Shown piece after piece: positions 60,318-64,000 of a stretch of DNA of 64,000 nt (the stretch's first letter is position 1; every line of letters starts with the position of its first letter). The translations under genes were made by a program, and so were the position numbers. The notes below the pieces were generated by a model. That model was given only the letters and a program-made list of their open reading frames with translations, did not search any database and had not been told where the DNA came from. The stretch covers positions 47,845,395 through 47,909,394 of the forward strand of contig CM046307.1 in NCBI GenBank assembly GCA_025267735.1. The letters are read 5' to 3'. The stretch is from Mactra quadrangularis. Its lineage: Eukaryota > Mollusca > Bivalvia > Venerida > Mactridae.

Positions 60318-60394
60318 AAAACTCAAGTTGTTATATTTAGTTGGATTATCAGAATTTTATCAATTCCAGGAGCAGTATGACGCAATATTACTGA

Positions 60395-60530
60395 TCGTGA
60401 GGTCCCGGTTTCGAACACCACTAGGGGCACTGCTATTTTCCCAAAGCAAGAAATTTACCTTCAGTTGTTCCACTCCACCAAGCTCTATATGGGTATTGTG
60501 AGTGATAGCTGTCTGAAGTTGAAACTGCGT
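60395..60530 (+). mobile_element. SINE fragment in D2
   Basis: 'gaggtcccggtttcgaacac' and 'caagaaatttaccttcagtt', the D2 partner of the SINE at 56050-56200. Confidence 0.7.
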
Positions 60531-61639
60531 TTTAACTTGTATACTTTAAAGAGGTAAAATTTACTAGTACAAATGGTGCGGACTTTTATATATGTCCATC
60601 GGTTGATTTAAATCGAATATTTCTATACCATTGTATACATGTCCATATTTTGTGAGCACTTTTTTTGCCTTTGGAGCAAAGTTGGTGTTATTGTACATAA
60701 TTTAAACGATTACTTGTAAACAATGAATAATTAATAAGTGAATATAACTTTAACTCGTAAAGTTGCCTTCATAATTTAATTTATTTTTGTTAATTTTTTT
60801 CTAAACACACTAAGATACCTCAATGTTGTTTACTCACATCACAATATATTGTTTTTGCTATATTTCCCTTAAGGACAAACAATAAAAATTGTAATCTAGT
60901 AAATGTTTGATGAAATATTTTAATTCAATATTGATTTTACATAAAAATACAAGAGAGAAAAAATATTTTCTAGAAGAATTACATCCATCGTTAAAGTTAC
61001 ATGTTCACATATAATGTCGTTAGTATTTTTATATTTTTAAGTAACTTGTCAATGTCGGTAATTGTATTAAGAAAATGAATTCTTTTTTTTTCAGTCAAAC
61101 TGAATTATATAATTTGTGAAATATGAAATAAAATTTTTAACTAAATTTTTCGCTAAAAGCATCGCACCATTATTTACTTGGAGATTTTGATACATAATGT
61201 CACTACCTTTAATAGTTGTATTCACTGGGGTCCATAAGTTTTTTGCACAGTACTGTTAATTTTTTGATGTTATGGATATCCTTCATATTTTGTGGTTAGT
61301 TTCACAACTAATATATATTTTATCATGAATTCTCAATTTTATTCATTCATATTATCTCCCTTTTTTGTTAAAATGTAGTTTTGAGAATGAAAAATGACTT
61401 ATTTCATTCTAACATGTAATAAATTCTCCACTGAAGTTCAAGTTTTCAGAGAAAATATGAAAAAAAATGTGAGAAGAAACTTTGGTACCTCAGTGTATAT
61501 ATTTACATTTAAACTGTCATTATCAGAACACCGATTTAATGTTTCCAAAATATTTCGTTACAATTTTGAGATTTTTTCAAACAAGATGCTATTTATCTAA
61601 AATCCGTGAACGAGTAGCTTTAAGAAAACTTGAGAGTCA

Positions 61640-64000
61640 CAAATCTGTTGGAATAAGTTGAATGTTATATTTTGATGGAGAGCCTGACAATTATAAATGA
61701 CAGATTTCAATACTTCTATATTTATCATGGGAATATTGTAACAGAAAAAACAACAACATTAATCTATATGTATACTCTTATTGTATTTTATTGATAACAA
61801 ATCTACAATTTTGATAACAAGAAAACAAGATTTGAAGTTTATAGTAATAGACAACTGGTTTCTGTAAGAAAGTACAGAGTAATTCAAACGTCCTTGGAAA
61901 AATGAGAATTTATGGAGGGAAATGTTGTTTACTGCACACAATTCAACTATAATCTAAGTTTATAATTGCAATAAAGCTTGAATTGTATAATGATTAACCA
62001 ATGAATATTGATTTTAGAATTTAATAAAATGGCTCTTTGTGTTTTGTTTTTATTGGAAAATAAAAATCAGTTTATCCTTAAATCAAAATTTTTAAAAGAC
62101 ATTTTAGGAGCGCTGTAACTTTTTCATGGATAAATATAAATCAACTTATTTTAAAGCAGGATTATTCCAAGGACTTTTTGAGGTCATTGTTTACAAGTAT
62201 TTTGTGTTAACATCGATATACTGGCATTGAAACTAAATTTGGACATGTTAACAAACTGTGTGTTCCTTCCCCACAGTTAACTAGATAAAAGATAAGAGGG
62301 CATATTGTCACCGATTAAAGTCCTCTCAAATATATTTCATTAACTGTTAAAGACATATAAATATCTTTTAAACTTTGAACTATATGGAAAATATCAAAAA
62401 AATATATAAAACTTATTGAAAAGTAAAGCGTTTCAAGATAATTTAGACATTGGTGAACTTGGATTTACGAGTGTTTGAAGTAATAAGAATATTGATGCGT
62501 TGGAGAAAGCTTTGATACTTTAAAAAGTTGAGAGTTATATTTTGATGGAGAGCCTGACATTAATAAATGACAGATTTCAATACTTCTATATATGTCATGG
62601 GAATATTGTTACAGAAAAAAACCCATTAATATAGATGTATAGTATACTCTTATTGAATTTTATCGATAACCAATCTACAATCTTGATACAAAAAAACAAG
62701 ATGTGGAGTTTATAGTGATAGACAATTGGTTTCTGTAAGAAAGTATAGAGCAATTCAAACGTCCTTTGAAGAATGAGAATTTATGGGGAAAATCATGTTT
62801 ACTGCAAGCAATTTAACTTTAATTTAAGTTTATTATTGCAATAAACCTTGAATTGCATATTGATAAACCAATAAATATTGATTTTGGTATTTAATAAAAT
62901 AGCTCTTTGTGTTTTGTTTTCATTGGAAAATACTGATCGGGCTATCCTAAAATCAGGGTTTTGTCCAATAACATTTTAGGAGCACTAACTTTTTTCATGG
63001 ATAAATATAAATGATTTTTTTAAAACATGATTCTTCAAAGGACTTTTTGAGAATATTGTTTACTATTTTTTGTGTTAACATTTATTTACTGGCATTGGAA
63101 CTAAAGCTGGACGTGTTTACAAACTGTATGTTACTTCTCACAGTTAACTATATTAAAGATAATAGGGCATATTGTCACCGATTAAAGTCCTCTCAAATAT
63201 ATTTCATTAACTGTTAAAGACATATAAATATCTTTTAAACTTTGAACTATATGGAAAATATCAAAAAAATATATAAAACTTATTGAAAAGTAAAGCGTTT
63301 CAAGATAATTTAGATATTGGTAATTTAAGATTTACGAGTGTTTGAAGTAATAAGAATATTGATGCCTCAGAGAAAGCTTTGATACTTAAAATAGTTGAAA
63401 GTTATATTTTGATGGAGAGTCTGACAATAATAAATGACAGATTTCAATACTTCTATATATATCATGGGAATGTTGTAACAGAAAAAACAACTTTAAAATA
63501 GATGTAGAGTATATTCTTATTGTATTTTATCGATAACCTATCTACAATCTTGATACAAAAAACAAGATTTGAAGTTTATAGTAATAGACAATTGGTTTCT
63601 GTAAGAAAATACCGAGCAATTCAAAGGTCCTCGGAAGAATGAGAATTTATGGGAAAAAATCATGTTTACTGCAAGCAATTTAACTATAATTTAAGTTTAT
63701 TGTTGCAATAAAGCTGGAATTGCATAATGATAAACCAATAAATATTAATTTTGGAATTTGATAAAATGACTCTTCGTGTTTTGTTTTCATTGGAAAATAC
63801 TGATCGAATTATCAAAAAATCAGAATTTTTAAAAAAGACGTTTTAGGAGCACTGTAACTTTTTTCATGGATAAATATGAATCAACGTATTTTAAAACAGG
63901 ATTCTTCCAAGGATTTTGTGAGGTCATTGTTTACTAGTATTTTGTGTTAACATTGATTTACTGGCATTGGAACAAAATTTGGACATGTTTACAAACTGTG
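61640..64000. repeat. Tandem array, about 870-bp unit, running off the window
   Basis: 'ttatattttgatggagagcc' occurs at about 61664 and 62536, with a near match ('...gagagtc') at about 63403, spacing 868-872 bp. 'attgtcaccgattaaagtcc' occurs at 62306 and 63172. The third unit is cut by the window end. D1 has one related copy (57296-57860), so the array grew from the 3' end of D2. The unit has no conserved open frame. Confidence 0.85.

Larger units (their letters stand above)
57867..62210. repeat. Duplicated unit D, copy 2
   Basis: See D1. The left edge is sharp: D1 runs 'tattttgtgttaaatttcaaaa' into the D2 start 'ccaacattgtttggaaaca'. The right end merges into the tandem array of about 870 bp. 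Confidence 0.75.

Noticed and set aside
57068..61600. Plus frames in D1 and D2 sharing 'SLSEHRF'
   Set aside because: About 45 codons agree in frame, but the start, upstream and downstream parts differ, and short AT-rich frames of this size are expected by chance between copies only about 8-10% diverged.
1..64000. CRISPR array, operons, ribosome binding sites, bacterial promoters
   Set aside because: There are no short regularly spaced repeats with unique spacers and no compact coding. The window is eukaryotic in character.

Overview
This is an AT-rich (by eye about two-thirds or more A+T), intron- and repeat-like eukaryotic window with no bacterial gene layout. No open frame exceeds about 127 codons, and I see no intact protein gene, rRNA, functional tRNA or CRISPR array. 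Several tRNA-derived SINEs carry a recognisable A box and B box and end in a 'taaacccaacaaa' tail. They resemble SINEs I associate with bivalve molluscs, so a marine or freshwater bivalve nuclear genome is the best guess (inference, about 0.6).

Layout. From 1 to about 10.7 kb lies old unique-looking sequence with SINEs (about 1.95, 6.86 and 8.19 kb), a Tc1-type MITE (4598-4972), an inverted-repeat element (about 5086-5452) and scattered copies of two recurring modules described below. From about 10.7 to 62.2 kb the window is a mosaic of large diverged direct duplications. A1 is about 10.69-17.33 kb, A2 about 17.33-27.1 kb, C1 about 27.1-30.15 kb, A3 about 30.15-34.98 kb and C2 about 34.98-37.7 kb. 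B1 is about 37.7-45.2 kb, D0 about 45.2-46.85 kb, C3 (partial) about 46.87-47.3 kb and B2 about 47.3-53.63 kb. D1 is about 53.63-57.87 kb and D2 about 57.87-62.2 kb. From about 61.64 kb to the end there is also a tandem array with a period of about 870 bp. Boundaries were aligned by eye and are approximate.

Because the copies are paralogous, each serves as an 'empty site' for the others, which exposes clean insertions. A 994-bp element has a 4-bp target duplication in A2 (20392-21385). A foldback-bearing element of about 1.05 kb sits in A1 (about 11093-12140). A 3.5-kb insertion in A2 (about 22712-26232) lacks a target duplication and ends in a hairpin. A retroposon tail has an 11-bp duplication in C2 (37238-37297). 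A hairpin element has a 12-bp direct repeat in D2 (60215-60317).

The most interesting signal is a possible decayed multigene family, mainly on the minus strand. Two modules recur many times: one can encode a hydrophobic, membrane-spanning segment and the other a short polar tail. In A1/A2 and B1/B2, paralogous minus-strand segments keep homologous reading frames next to splice-like sites, while single copies carry stops or frameshifts. The best single piece is a candidate membrane-anchor exon at 9600-9731. These exon calls are hypotheses from reading frames by eye. No protein family is named because none could be recognised.
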